Made by a program: the position numbers and the translations under genes. From Adiantum capillus-veneris (taxonomy: Eukaryota > Streptophyta > Polypodiopsida > Polypodiales > Pteridaceae), in contig CM043967.1 in the NCBI GenBank assembly GCA_014529385.2, positions 131,005,182 through 131,069,181 of the forward strand: a stretch of 64,000 nt of DNA. The letters are read 5' to 3'. Below the pieces are notes generated by a model. That model saw nothing but the letters and a program-made list of their open reading frames with translations, made no database searches and had not been told where the DNA came from. Shown piece after piece: positions 52,454-64,000 of the stretch. How positions within the stretch are numbered: the first letter of the stretch is position 1; each line of letters opens with the position of its first letter.

Positions 52454-53048
52454 TCACTCTAGGGAAAACCTTATCTTTGTATTAGCACATTTGGTAATAC
52501 CTAGTTGTGTATGGACTGGCAACACCGCCTCCTTACCATAGACCAACTCAAATGGAGCAAAATGGGTCGCCACTTTGTAGGACATCATGTACACCCGTAA
52601 ACACTTCTCGAGATTCGCTTCCCACTTGGTTTCTTGCTTATAAACATACTTTGTAAGCATCTTTATAATTTTACCATTGGCACTTTCTACCAAACCATTG
52701 CATTGAGGATGATAAGATGAAGAGAGCTGTTGTTGGATGCCCAGTTTCTCCACCAATCCTTCATAAGGTTGCTTCTAAATCCCTACCCTCTATCTGACAT
52801 GAGCACCCATGGTACCCCAAAACAATAGCAAATGTTATAAAAAACAACTTAGCCACAACATGAGCATTTACCTCCTTTACAGCTTTGGCCTCGACCCACC
52901 TGGTAAGGTAGTCAATAGCCACTACAATGTATTTCTTCCCACCTGTCAACTTTGGGAGTGGGTCCATGGCATCCAAACCCCATTTCTCAAAAGTATTTTG
53001 GGCAATGATTTCTCCCTGTGACTTGGCTATCAGACTCCTGTCACCCAT
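52454..53048 (-). pseudogene. Tat integrase core, broken
   Basis: ORF 52761-53048: NTFEKWGLDAMDPLPKL (first Asp retained) and IDYLTRWVEAKAVKEVNAHV. A frame change near 52760 leads to 52454-52756: SSYHPQCNGLVESANGKIIK (catalytic Glu, VESAN) and HFAPFELVYGKEAVLPVH. The middle Asp region (SDRG) is damaged. No C-terminal domain remains. Confidence 0.85.
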
Positions 53049-53360
53049 AGTCTAGCATTCATGGAAGGTTTTGCACCAATAGTGCACATCACATACTACT
53101 GAGGGCCACCAAAACCCTGCCCTCACCACTAAAACAAAACTTGGTCCTTACCCTGATGTCCACTCTCCTCATGACATTGTTGCAGCACCATACGGATTTC
53201 TTCTTTGTAAATCACCCTTTGCATTACTTCATCCCATCCATAGGTCAATAGATCCTCCCCTATCAATGTAAATTTACAAGATTTATTCACTATCCTCCGT
53301 TTTTGAAGCTGGGACAACCTTTCTAAACACTAGCTTGTGCTCAAAAAGTCCTCAATCGCT
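53049..53360 (-). pseudogene. Tat integrase zinc module
   Basis: ORF 53129-53317: LLTYGWDEVMQRVIYKEEIR, then CHEESGHQGKDQVLF with the two His ligands. The cysteine pair is expected at about 53040-53070, where the frame is broken. Confidence 0.7.
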
Positions 53361-53860
53361 TTTAAAGTCTCACATCCTGCATAGGTGGCTGGGGCCACAT
53401 ATATATACTTGTAACTTTCACTTGCACATTGTTGATTGCAAGCTGATCTGCTTCTTGGGTTTTCTCCCTTTTACAATCCTTGAATTGAACCTTATCAAAA
53501 AACTTTAACAGCTTCTTAATGGAATAGAACCAATGCTTTAACAAATCCAATTTCACATACCATTGGCCGAGCAACTGCTTGATGACTAATAGAGCATCAC
53601 CTTTTACTACCTACCTAGAATGCCGAACTCCACACATTGTTTCAATCCCAAGTGTAAACTAAGATACTCCACCTCATGATTGGTATGAACATCTTCCAAG
53701 TTGTAATACCTCAAAAGAATCACTTTGCCATGTGGATCCCATATCACCACACCTCCACCTCCTTTTTGTATCACCCTCCTATACGCCCCATACAACCATA
53801 TGGTAAAAGCTTCCACTAAATGAGACTCCTCCTTAGCTTCATCTCGCACCACCCTTGGAT
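53361..53860 (-). pseudogene. Tat additional RNase H domain
   Basis: ORF 53607-53852 reads GGGGVVIWDPHGKVILLRYY, then NHEVEYLSLHLGLKQC, matching the GaGvvlispdG and TNNEAEYxALxxGL motifs of the second RNase H of Tat elements. It continues at 53362-53574 with MLGQWYVKLDLL and ADQLA. The catalytic Glu position (HEVEY) is kept. Confidence 0.75.
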
Positions 53861-53999
53861 AGATGGTAAATCAACAACCTTGTTGACCAGAATATTCACC
53901 AAGTGAGACTGACTCATATGGTTGACCTTGAACTCAAACTCGAACTCATGTAGCTCTGTCACCCATTTCATGATTCACTTCCCTGGCTCTAAGTGCAGC

Positions 54000-54300
54000 A
54001 CCACTTTAGGCAATCAATTTTTAGTTGTCAACACATAAAACTTTTGTGCAATGAGATATCCTTTGAACTTCCTACAAGCAAAAACCAAGGCCATGAACCA
54101 TTGTTCCATTTTGGTGTAGGTTGCCTCTCTAGGACTTATCACCCTGGTTTCAAAATACATAGACTTATAGCCCCTTCCCACATTTTGTAGTAATACTGCC
54201 CCAATAGCCATCGTACCTACCATCATGGCAGCATAAAAGTCATCTTCTTGATTGGGTGGACACATCATCGACAGCTGACACAAGATTTCCTTCACCCTGT
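54000..54300 (-). pseudogene. Tat RNase H domain
   Basis: ORF 54014-54295: DDFYAAMMVGTMAIGAVLLQ, SMYFETRVISPREATYTKME, FMALVFACRKFKGYLIAQKF. This matches the first RNase H of Ty3/gypsy elements (YxxSRxLxxAExxYxxxExxxLALVxAxxxLRxYL). The first catalytic Asp region reads YAAMM and is altered. Confidence 0.8.
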
Positions 54301-54359
54301 GAAAAGATTCTTGGGCTTCCTCATCCCATTCAAACCCGTGAACTTGATGTGCCCTCTTT

Positions 54360-55230
54360 TAAAGGGGGTAAACATATTGTGACAGCATCCAAAAAAACCT
54401 TGACAAGTATTTCAATTTGTGCACAAACGATGCCAAAGCTTGAGCACTGGAGGGAGGCTCCATCAGGACTAGAGCCTTAAGCTTTTTTGGGTCTACTTCA
54501 ATTCCATTATGTGACACCACATGGCCTAACAATGATGCTCGAGTTGTGCTAACCTGCACTTCTTGGGTTTCAATTGGCCTCCTTCTTCATCAAGCCTCTA
54601 GAAACATAGTCGTCGCAACTTTGACAAATGATCCACCCTTGAGCTATAACACTCGGTGTCATCCATGAAAACTCTGATAAACCTGCCCAAGTAGGGACCA
54701 AACACCTAATTCATCCAATCTTGAAAGGTGGCATAGGAATTCACTAGCCCAAATTTCATCCATTGAAAACTCTAATAAACCTGCCCAAGTAGGGACCAAA
54801 CACCTTGTTCATCCAATCTTGAAATGTGGCATAGGAATTCACTAGCCCAAATGGAATCCTACGGTAGGCAAAACATCCCCATGGAAAGCTAAGTGTCATC
54901 TTTAGCTGGTCTTCAAAAGAAATCCCTATCTGAAAGTACGTTGAAAACCCATCCATGATGGAATACCTTTCATGGAAAGCTACCTGATTTAGGATCTCAT
55001 CCTGAAACGGCAATGGGTAGTGGTTCCTATGTTCGCGGCATTCAATGTCTTGTAATCAACACACACCTACCATTTCCTATTTTTCTTAGGAGTGATAACC
55101 ACTGGAGAAACCCACTCAGACTCCTTCACAGGGTATATAATACCTGCATCTAACCTCTGGTTGATTTCCTACCAAAGATCTTCCTTTTGAATCTCACTCG
55201 ATCTCCTTAGCTTATGCGCTTTAGGCTTGT
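54360..55230 (-). pseudogene. Tat reverse transcriptase, broken and partly duplicated
   Basis: Reads EINQRLDAGIIYPVKESEWV, SPVVITPKKN and YKTLNAA at about 55180-55030, then ORF 54756-55013 (YSIMDGFSTYFQIGI, FAYRRIPFGLVNSYATFQDW). The palm is duplicated in tandem by about 97 bp (54661-54852). One copy keeps GRFIRVFMDD with the catalytic DD, and the other reads RVFNG. LGHVVSHNGIEVDPKKLKAL follows at about 54470-54530. Confidence 0.8.
54661..54852. repeat. 97-bp tandem duplication in the Tat RT
   Basis: 54661-54757 and 54758-54852 share aaactctRataaacctgccc, aagtagggaccaaacacct and ggcataggaattcactagcc with a few differences. The copy boundary falls in the catalytic palm. Confidence 0.9.
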
Positions 55231-55439
55231 ACCCTTCCTTGAGGATTATCTTGTGATCAACACCCTTGGCTCCTCACATATCCTTGTCTTCCATCACAAA
55301 CAGATTTGGCAAGGAGGCACAAAACTCAACATAGCCTTCTTTCTCCTACTTGGTCAAATCCTTGCTCAACATATTGACCACTTCTTTTGCACTTTGTGAA
55401 AATTGGACCATGGCTTCGAGACGCCATCTTTACCCTTTC

Positions 55440-56950
<1,511 letters not shown>

Positions 56951-57159
56951 GACTCTGCTATGGAAGGGGAGAAGCAGAAACTTCTACCTTCTCATTTTGT
57001 TATTTATTTTGGTCAAGACCCAGTAAAATCTTTGCTTATCCATGATGATCACCCTAAGAGGAGCGGCGCTCTCACTAAGCTAACTACACACCACAAGCAT
57101 CACCATTACCTACGAGTAGCAAGCTTGCAATTCCATATTCTAATGGGGATCTAAGCTTA
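56951..57159. other. Short noncoding stretch
   Basis: Nothing recognisable. It lies between repeat R copy 3 and the truncated chromovirus LTR. Confidence 0.4.
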
Positions 57160-58467
57160 CTCTTGCTAGCATACATAATAGCATAGTAATGAAGATGGAG
57201 AAGATGGCAAGCTTAAGCATTGAAGCATGACTCTTGGTTGGATTTGCATTCCATAGCCAAGAGTGTTGGTGTAGGCTTTCACTCTCACAAGCTTGGAGAA
57301 GGAGGTGGTGTTCCTCAAATTTCACCAAGTGAGAATGCCTTTTGCAAATGAGTGTGCGTGTGGAGTATATCCCCCTAGCACCCCCCTTCCTTGCGTTGGG
57401 AAAAATTTCTACATGCTGCAAGCTCATTGGACCCCTCTCCCCCTAGCCAATCACATGCACCATGCAGCCAAGCACATGGGTAGTCTTTTGACAAGTGTCC
57501 TCCTTACCCCTTAGAGAGAGAGCTTGAAAATATCTAGATATTTGTTAGATGGAAGTAGAAGCTCATTGGACCCCTCTTTGGCCCAACCAATAGCATTCAA
57601 GCACACCATGTGGTTAAGCTTAGTGAGAGTCTGACATGTGTCCCATGTGCTCTTTTAGAATTCCCCTAACTTTGATATTTTTATGCATAGGAAGTTTCTC
57701 AAGCAACTTCCTCATTAAGTTTGTAGGTTCTCTTTTTGACTCAAGCATCTTACCCCCCATGCATAGGAAGCTTCTCAAGCAACTTCCTCATTAAATGTGA
57801 CAAGTACCTCAAGTACCTTAGTCATCAAGCATGACAAGCACCTTAGGTGGAGTTCCCACCTCAAGCACAACCCTAGCTTGATTAAGTTTACGTCGGGTTC
57901 CCACCTCAAGCACAGCCCTAGCTTGCTTAATTTTAGGTCGAGTTCCCACCTCAAGCATAGCCCTAGCTTGCTTAAGGTTCCCACCTCAAGCACAACCCTA
58001 GCTTGCTTAAGGTTCCCACCTCAAGCACAACCCTAGCTTGCTTAAGTCTAGGTCGGGTTTCCACCTCAAGCTCAACCCTAGTTTGCTTAAGGTCAAAGGA
58101 CTTTTAACACTAACCATTGGAGGTCTTTAATGAAGCTTACACTAAGGTCTTTTAAGCTTCATTAGTTGCACATTGCTCTTTGATAGACTACCTCCTTTTG
58201 GACCCCTATTGAAATGTAACCATCTCTCATGTTGGTCCCCTACTGAGGTAAATCTAGAAGCACTTATTGCACATTGCTCTTTGATAGAACATCTCCTTTT
58301 GGACCCCTATCGAGATGCAACCATCTCTCCTTTTGGTCCTGTGTTGAGACAGGTCTAGAAGCACATGTCTCTATTCTAACTCTTGTTCCTGTTTATTCTC
58401 CCACATTAAATGTTAATTTTAATATGAGAAAATAATTTGGTAAAGTTAGATATTATATTTTATGACA
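57160..58467 (-). repeat. Truncated LTR of the chromovirus family
   Basis: Matches 47285-48437 by eye, for example cataatagcatagtaatgaag, gcattgaagcatg, ctcttggttggatttgca, cccgtttattctcccacat (as cctgtttattctcccacat) and the terminal ttttatgaca. It lacks the PBS-proximal 490 bp, so it is not an intact solo LTR. It contains an expanded minisatellite (57840-58090). Its outer end at 58467 coincides with the start of LINE endonuclease sequence. Confidence 0.8.
57840..58090. repeat. Minisatellite inside the truncated LTR
   Basis: Six units of about 34-47 bp with the core ttcccacctcaagcac, then (a/g)ccctagcttgcttaa. Some units carry an extra gtttaggtcg. The homologous LTR at 46.8-48.4 kb has only one or two recognisable units (near 47970 and 48140), so the array expanded in this copy. 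Confidence 0.85.
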
Positions 58468-58960
58468 TCCCACTTCTCACACAATCTTTGCCATCTGGAT
58501 CTCTTTGAATCTGTAAGCATGCTCAAGGAGCCTATTTTATCCTTTCTCTTATCCACCATATTGAAGTCTCCCATCATAAGCCGTTCCCCTTCTATGTGAA
58601 CTTCATTCAAGTCATCCCATATCCTTGCTCTTTCCTTCGCTTTGCAGGGACCATAGATGTTTACAATGGTGAGATGTGTGTCTCCCCAGTTGATCTTAAC
58701 TCCTAAAGCTCTCCCAGAAGGATGATTTAGCACCACCTTAGGTTCTAGGTCCCTGTCCACAACCGTCATTACCCCACTAAACCCATCCCCACCCTCTCCA
58801 TAAAACATAAGCTTCTTATCCAGTGCTTGTTTTCTTTTACTTGTGGCATCGAGGTGAGGTTCTTGTATAGACCAAAGGTTAACTTCCTTTCCTTTTTTTC
58901 TTTCCTCTCAGAAGAGGGAGCTCTTCTTCTTGGTCTTGATCCCCTTAACATTCCATGTCT
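58468..58960 (-). pseudogene. LINE endonuclease fragment
   Basis: Minus strand: IQEPHLDATSK-like at about 58830, then GDGFSGVMTVVDRD, NHPSGRALGVKINWGDTHLT, IVNIYGPCKAKERARIWDDL, RLMMGDFNMVDKRKDK and SRWQRLCEKW. This is the apurinic-type endonuclease that opens the second ORF of L1-type LINEs. The catalytic GDFN motif is intact, and a frame change near 58800 breaks the N-terminus. It is oriented opposite to the LINE RT that follows and is cut by the LTR end at 58467. Confidence 0.85.
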
Positions 58961-59099
58961 GGATAATCAGCTCCTCCATTACTTAGAGAGGGGAATGAAC
59001 TCCTCCACATCCCGAGACTCTCATATGGAACTCTCTTTCTTGGTCAATCTGAGCTACCCTATTATTTTCCATTGGATCTCATCACCTAATGACGATGCT

Positions 59100-60900
59100 T
59101 GAAGACAATGCTGCAAGAGGGGAGATTCAAGCGCTATCCCTTCCCAATAATGACCAACTTCTGATGAAGTTGTTTGCGGTTCACTACTCTTCCTCAAAGC
59201 TTGTCTACAAGCGATCAAGAAGGCTCTAAAGATTGTGCAAACATATTCTACTGCAATATTGAAAAATCAAGATTGATCTCCCTCTTGCAAGATGACTCGC
59301 TCGATCCGACATTGTGGTCCGGGGAGATTGTGTCTATAGGGATGGTGTTTAGACAACTCGGATCCCCTCTAGGGGTGGATAAATCCCACAAGCAAAGATT
59401 CTCATGGGTGTTGGATAAGATAAGAAGCAAGTTGCTTAGGTGGGAGTATGTACTCATCCCTTTTGAGAGCAGATTGAAAGTGATCAACTCGTTTATGCTC
59501 CCATGCTTAGCATTCAATGGCCCGCTGCTCAAGATAGACAAATGCAATTGGAAGGAACTCTTTAAACCAGTGAAGAGATTCCTCCAAAAAAACAACAATA
59601 AAGACTCATTGCCTTGGCAATGGGGAAGCTGGGAGACCATAGCAAAGCCGATGGGGCAAGACGGTCTCGGAATTCTAAACCCTAGTACTCACGTGGAGGC
59701 CCAGTGCACGAAGTTGGTGATAGCAATCACAAAGCAAGAGCAAGCTCGGGTTGTGATGACTAAGGCCATGATGGACAATGCCAAACTCTATTTTCAAGGT
59801 GGCCAATGGAAAGGGCTAGGTCTACACAACAAGTTACTTTCCCCTCAGTGGTCTAACCTGAATCTGAGGGACTTAATTGGCAAGCTGGCCCGAAAGTGCA
59901 ACAAAGCGGTGGAGACCTTGGAATGGGGAGAGGTAACTAGATACTTCCACAAATCTATGTCTCACTGGTCCCCTTGGCGGTCTAAGACAGGAAGCATCCT
60001 GTTGAACCCTGCCTGGAGGGAGGTAGCCAGAAAGATGAACAACAAAGGACTTCATCAACTATGCCAATTTTGGAACTTTAGTAGCAGCGTGCTGGAAAGG
60101 ATCGTACCAACTAGACTCCGAGTTCATGCTCAATGGGACGAAGAGATTGCTAGTAAATAGAGTTTTAGAACGGTTGATCAGCCTGCTTCCTGTTGCCCTG
60201 CAAATCTAGGTTTGATTGGAAAGCTTCATGGTGGCCTATTGATAGATAGTTCCCTAAACCACACACCAAAGAGGTGTACTATTAATATCCTCATGGCTTC
60301 GCAGGATTGGTTCTCCCCCTTGAACAAACAATGGGGCAAGCAATGGCCAGAGGCAAGATGGGTGACAATTGTTGAGAACATCTCATGTCCTAGATGTCCA
60401 CTTAGGATGAAGGTCTTTATTTGGAAAGTTCTATGGGGGACGTTGCCAACTGAGGTGAAGGTTCTAGCTAGAGGTAATTGGCTGGATAGATGCCCACAAT
60501 GCAGATCTACAAGTGAGAACCTCCCTCACCTATTCAAGGACTGTCCGGGGATATGTGGCTTGGCAGGGAAGATTTGCATTGGATTCAAAAGACATGGAAG
60601 ATTGGATTCTACAAGAATGATCTTTTTCTAGGGGGGAGGGCGATTAGGAGCCAACCACTTCTCATCAATACTACACAAATTGTCAGGTTCTTTTACTTTA
60701 AACACATCTAGAAGGCCAGGAACAATTGACTATTCAAGAACCACATTAAAACAGCAAGGTTTATGGAGATTATTTAAGAAAGAAAGGTAGAAATTAGTGC
60801 CATTGCAAAAAGGAGAATTGTGAAGTGTGGGACAAGGTGGTGACTGGATATGCGTAGGTAAGGATTTTTTGTTGGGCCAAACAGGTCTAGCACCATTACC
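59100..60900 (+). pseudogene. LINE RT C-terminal part and zinc-binding tail
   Basis: ORF 59174-60160: decayed palm, then FRQLGSPLGV, SHKQRFSWVLDKIRSKLLRW, FESRLKVINSFMLPCLAFNG, WQWGSWETIAKPMGQDGLGI and WREVARKMNNKGLHQLCQFW, the usual thumb and connection of plant L1 RTs. ORF 60212-60631 adds the zinc-binding tail: PRCPLRMKVFIWKVLWGTLP, RCPQCRSTSENLPHLFKDCP. Remains of the C-terminal end (FYFKHI, KARNN) reach about 60860. A stop at 60158-60160 and frame changes break it. The 3' end is a hairpin and A-run at 61009-61041. Confidence 0.85.
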
Positions 60901-61008
60901 ATGGTGTGTCCCCCTATTAGCCAATGAACGAGTGTTTACTCAAAGACGTCATGGCTCATCATGAGCATGACTTGTATCTGTAATTATTTTATGCTGCTAA
61001 TATAATAT

Positions 61009-61041
61009 ACTCACGTTCGTGAGTTTTGCCCCCAAAAAAAG
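61009..61041 (+). promoter_or_regulatory. LINE 3' hairpin and short A-tail
   Basis: ACTCACGTTCGTGAGT (arms ACTCACG and CGTGAGT, loop TT), then TTTGCCCCC and seven A. The same motif ends two other LINE pieces in this window (50646 and, on the minus strand, 61212). Likely the element's 3' recognition structure. Confidence 0.65.
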
Positions 61042-61194
61042 AAGCGCATACAACTCAATACTTCATCTACCAAAAGAAATGATGATCTTAGAAAGGCACA
61101 ACTAAAACTATAAGCTACTTCTGCAAGTATGTCAGCACAACTCTAGAAAGACATTCTTATTGGCATCCTACTAGGGAAATCTAGTCGAATACAC

Positions 61195-61230
61195 TTTTTT
61201 TTTGTTGCAAAACTCACAATTGTGAGTGAT
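61195..61230 (-). promoter_or_regulatory. LINE 3' end in minus orientation
   Basis: On the minus strand ACTCACAATTGTGAGT (perfect 8+8 palindrome, 61212-61227), then TTTGCAAC and about nine A. Its order matches the + strand LINE end at 61009-61041, so a second LINE points the other way. No coding part of it is recognisable further right. Confidence 0.55.
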
Positions 61231-61728
61231 TGTATTAGAATGCCACCAAGAAAAAAAACAATCTCAAGCTCATGCCAAGCATTGAGGGGCAGATGATTAC
61301 ATCAGTAACATACTATTACCAAAAGCTAGACTTTTACACAGAAAGGCTCGATCGAATGGCGAGCGACGCCCTAAGCCAATCATCCAAGCTTTGTGTTTTA
61401 CCTAACACATATGTCATCTCCTTAATTTCTTGTAGCCACAAAGAGGTTTCTCTCAAATACACGGCAGTCCTTGACCTTCTAGATATTATTGAACTACCAG
61501 TATCTAACAATTTGGGTACAGATTAGGAGTGCAAGACTTCGAAACTATTTTCCACCAAGGCACAAACACTTCTTGGAAAACCCTATCTTCCACATTCTTT
61601 GTATCCATTTTCACACGTTCCCTGCCAGGCCTCTAATTGTCAAGCATTCCACAAAAAGGTGGACTAGGTCCTAGCTAGACATCTGCACCCTGAACATCTA
61701 TCGGACCCAATGAATCTTGAAGCCTATC
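61231..61728. other. Noncoding stretch before the second element B family LTR
   Basis: No recognised gene on either strand. It could be the 3' region of the minus-oriented LINE. Confidence 0.3.
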
Positions 61729-62006
61729 TATTAACCCTCATGGACACCCTATCACCTACGACAGATGCCTTATTATTTATTTGGTAGATTCAGAGACCGG
61801 GCTTGTCACTCCAATAGGTGTGTAGGTGATCGCCGATGAGAGGCACACCACTTACCTTATTTTTACAGCAGTTGTGCAACGGTCGGCCACTGTGGGCACC
61901 CATGTGTGAATGGACCAAACCCTTAGAAAAGGTCCATTTGACCTAAAAATTCTCATTCTCTTGCTCCATCTCTGTTTCCTTCTCCTTCTATGTGTGTGTG
62001 TATGCT

Positions 62007-62057
<51 letters not shown>

Positions 62058-62284
62058 ATTGCGGCGACATCAGCAGTGGTGAGGCGGTAGAGCGTGGCAT
62101 CGGTGGTAGCTCCTTCTTCTTCACAACATAGGATCCTTCATGACGGCAGCATTGAGAGGTGAGTGACACACCATTGTTCTTTGAGCTTGCTAGGATTCTC
62201 TAGCTGTGTGTTTGCAGCCTTTCAAGGCTTGCACACAGTGCACATGCAAGTTCCCAGCCTTCGACACGTACGACAAAGAGTACA
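61729..62284 (+). repeat. 5' LTR of the second element B family member
   Basis: About 556 bp. It starts TATTAACCCTCATGGACACC, against TGTTAACC...CACGGACACC in element B. It shares ATCACCTACGAC, ATTTGGTAGA and GACCGGGCTT near the start and ends in GTACA before TTTT and the PBS. It contains TG and then GA dinucleotide runs (61992-62056) at the place where element B has them. Confidence 0.8.
62009..62056. repeat. (GA)n microsatellite in the LTR
   Basis: About 24 GA units, positionally equivalent to the CT run of the element B LTRs read on the other strand. Confidence 0.9.
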
Positions 62285-62288
62285 TTTT

Positions 62289-62306
62289 TGGCACCGTTGC
62301 CGGGGA
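62289..62306 (+). promoter_or_regulatory. Primer binding site (tRNA-Asp type)
   Basis: TGGCACCGTTGCCGGGGA, one base different from the element B site TGGCGCCGTTGCCGGGGA, directly after the LTR end and a T run. Confidence 0.9.
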
Positions 62307-63278
62307 CAACCTTGCATTAAGCTTGAGGAGCACTCAGTGCTACCTCTAGAAGCTTTTCTTCCATCTGTTTTTTGTATTTTGCTCAGTTCTGTGAGCACTG
62401 TTTAGTGACTATAAAGGGCACATTAGCAGGCTTTTGGAAAATTCTATCCCTAACTGTAAGCTCTGTTAGTACTACATTGTACTAGTTTTTGTTAGTTTTG
62501 CAAGATCTGTATTGTACAGGTGTTAGTAGAGTTGTTAGTGAGTGTAGACAGTGAGAAGTAGAGTAGACAGTGAGTAGTAGAGTTGATTGTGTGTGAGTGT
62601 GCAATTTTGTGTTAGATAGTTAATTAGCTATTAATTAGTTGTAAGGAGGTTAGATAGAGCTTCTAAGAACTGATGTGTGCACGTGGGAGATCAGCGTCCA
62701 CGCGGCCACATTATCCTCTGAAAAAGTTTTTTTAATAATAATAAAAAAAAAGTAAAAACAAAAACGCTCAGGATATTTGGGACTAAAAGGAATTCAAAAA
62801 TTAAAAATAAAAAAAATATTATTTCAAAAGGAAGGGATCGAGATCTTTCCCAAGCCCAAGCCCAACCCTAGGCCCAGGCCGAGGCCTCAGTCCTCAGTCT
62901 TATGATACACTACTCACACTACCTTATATATAAAGACTAGGATCTCAAGTGAAGGGAGGGCATGTGGGACAAGTTCCTCAAGTCCTCCACCATCCCCTTT
63001 ACACTCACCCTTTGGACTTACTGATTCTAGCCCTCTCCCCACCTAGAAAAAGACTAGTTTTAGGATTCTCAGGGTTGTACGTAACCGAATCGAGGGCTGT
63101 AAAGCACGGCACATCCCTCTAGCCAAGATGTTTGTTTTGAGCTATCATACGCCATATTCCATGGCTTTGTCCAAAAAAGGAACCAAAAATACAAAAAAAT
63201 TTGGGTTGTAAACACCTCAAAAACTAGGTGAGCGGCCTTCACGGGCACTCACCAACATTTCTAGAGTGTTGAGGTCAC
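62307..63278 (+). promoter_or_regulatory. Leader with conserved hairpins and TATA-like box
   Basis: Conserved with element B: repeated cccaagccc hexamer run (about 62850-62880), CTTATATATAAAG (62933-62945), hairpin 1 (63092-63120) and hairpin 2 (63228-63252). The sequence between is diverged, so the conserved blocks stand out. Confidence 0.55.
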
Positions 63279-64000
63279 ATGCACCTATGCTCAGGTCGTG
63301 TGCTAGAGGACGAGCACATCGAGTGTCTCCGTTTACGCGGGCACTCATTACTCCTCTATCATAGGCTCTAGGCCCTCAACGAGAACCCTAGGCAATACCA
63401 CTCAGGAACTGCATATTGTGTCTAGTGGCTCTTCTTCTGACTACAATGTCATGGAGGGTTACCCAATGCCTAATCCTGATAGCTCAAGCCAAGGCATGCA
63501 TGCCATGGGCCCACGTTCCGGGCCAAGCATGCTTAGCCGCTTGAAGGAAACCTTTAGTAGAGCCACTCACTCCGAACATGGAGCTAACGCTGTAAATGAG
63601 GGGTGTGGGAAAGTAAATTTGCCATTCATGACTAACGTAGATCCCATGCTCCTGAAGAGTGTGCACGTGAATACTCCATTCACTGCACCCCTTGAATCTG
63701 CAGAGATATTCCCCTTCTAGGTTATATTACATGATGGTAGAAGCCTTGCCGAAGTGCAAGAGGTTGAGGGGTATATCATTGCGGCTAGGAAAAATTAAAT
63801 TGAGAGCTTACGCAAGTCAAAGCAATAGAGAGAGTTAAAAGCGAAAGCCCCTATGTCAATATCCTTGCTAGGAGAGCAATCAAGTGCTCTTGATTAGTGA
63901 CCACTAAGGGTCAACCCATAGAGAGCCACATTGCATCGAGTTCAAAGGACATCCCTAGCACCTCAATCCTAGATGGAGCATTCTAAATGAGAAATGGGAG
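63279..64000 (+). pseudogene. Gag N-terminus of the second element B family member
   Basis: Starts MHLCSGRVLEDEH at 63279, homologous to MNLRSGRVLEHKH of element B. The open frame 63418-63720 carries PNPDSSSQGMHAMGPRSGPS, LKETFSRATHSEHGANAVNE and MTNVDPMLLKSVHVNTPFTA, clearly related to the element B gag. After a stop at 63718-63720 it continues with HDGRSLAEVQEVEGYI and LKAKAP to the window end, with further stops. Decayed and incomplete. Confidence 0.75.

Larger units (their letters stand above)
52454..55430 (-). mobile_element. Tat-lineage Ty3/gypsy remnant with two RNase H domains
   Basis: Minus-strand order: RT (about 55230-54360), RNase H (54295-54014), second archaeal-type RNase H (about 53852-53400), zinc module (53317-53129), integrase (53048-52454). 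The second RNase H between the first one and integrase is the defining trait of the Tat (Ogre/Retand) lineage of plants. No gag, protease or LTR was found. All parts have stops. The left edge meets the copia remnant and the right edge meets repeat R copy 3. Confidence 0.85.
61729..64000 (+). mobile_element. 5' end of a second member of the element B family (runs off the window)
   Basis: LTR 61729-62284, PBS 62289-62306, leader with the same hairpins and TATA-like box as element B, and gag from 63279. Compared with element B the LTR is strongly diverged, and its first two bases are TA instead of TG. The rest of the element lies beyond the right edge. Confidence 0.85.

Overview
The window looks like repeat-filled chromosomal DNA of a land plant. 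Every recognisable coding piece belongs to a retroelement: Ty3/gypsy of at least four lineages, one Ty1/copia piece and several LINEs. Primer binding sites match plant initiator-Met tRNA and the tRNA-Asp-type site of Athila-like elements. Long dinucleotide microsatellites are frequent. I found no host gene, rRNA, tRNA gene or CRISPR. The main Ty3/gypsy family does not look like the common flowering-plant Tat, Athila or chromovirus types, so a large-genome non-flowering plant (fern, lycophyte, bryophyte or gymnosperm) is possible, but this is inference.

Layout. 1-5.5 kb: decayed + strand Ty3/gypsy element A (protease end, RT, RNase H, two zinc modules, integrase, then a second protease-like domain). 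5.5-12.1 kb: AT-rich spacer with a repeated palindrome, then a broken coiled-coil ORF of about 1,150 codons that ends at a polypurine tract and an LTR-like sequence. 12.15-13.44 kb: RT/RNase H fragment. 15.66-34.9 kb: a nest. A nearly complete 13.1-kb minus-strand element B (16188-29276, 5-bp target duplication AGCAT) sits inside one copy of an LTR-like repeat, and a second uninterrupted copy at 32.8-34.9 kb shows the empty site. Gag-only remnants lie at 31.5-32.8 and 34.7-35.4 kb. 37.7-38.7 kb: LINE RT. 41.9-43.2 kb: + strand gag fused to a minus-strand chromovirus (43.2-48.4 kb) with PBS and 5' LTR. 50-52.3 kb: LINE and copia remains. 52.45-55.4 kb: Tat-type element with two RNase H domains. 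55.4-58.5 kb: a third LTR-like copy and a truncated chromovirus LTR. 58.5-61.2 kb: LINE pieces. 61.7-64 kb: 5' end of a second member of the element B family.

How the parts fit. Element B would need gag, RT, RNase H and integrase for copying and insertion. Its only visible aspartic-protease domain lies after the integrase, and the same placement is seen in diverged element A. This gag-RT-RH-IN-PR order, followed by a tail with repeated W-[VIA]-P-[KR] motifs, is the most interesting feature of the window. Other notable signals are two conserved hairpins in the element B leader, a conserved LINE 3' hairpin, an RS-rich gag in the chromovirus, a palindrome series at 6.9-7.5 kb and a recurrent class of 77-106 bp tandem duplications. 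Nearly every coding piece carries stops or frameshifts.
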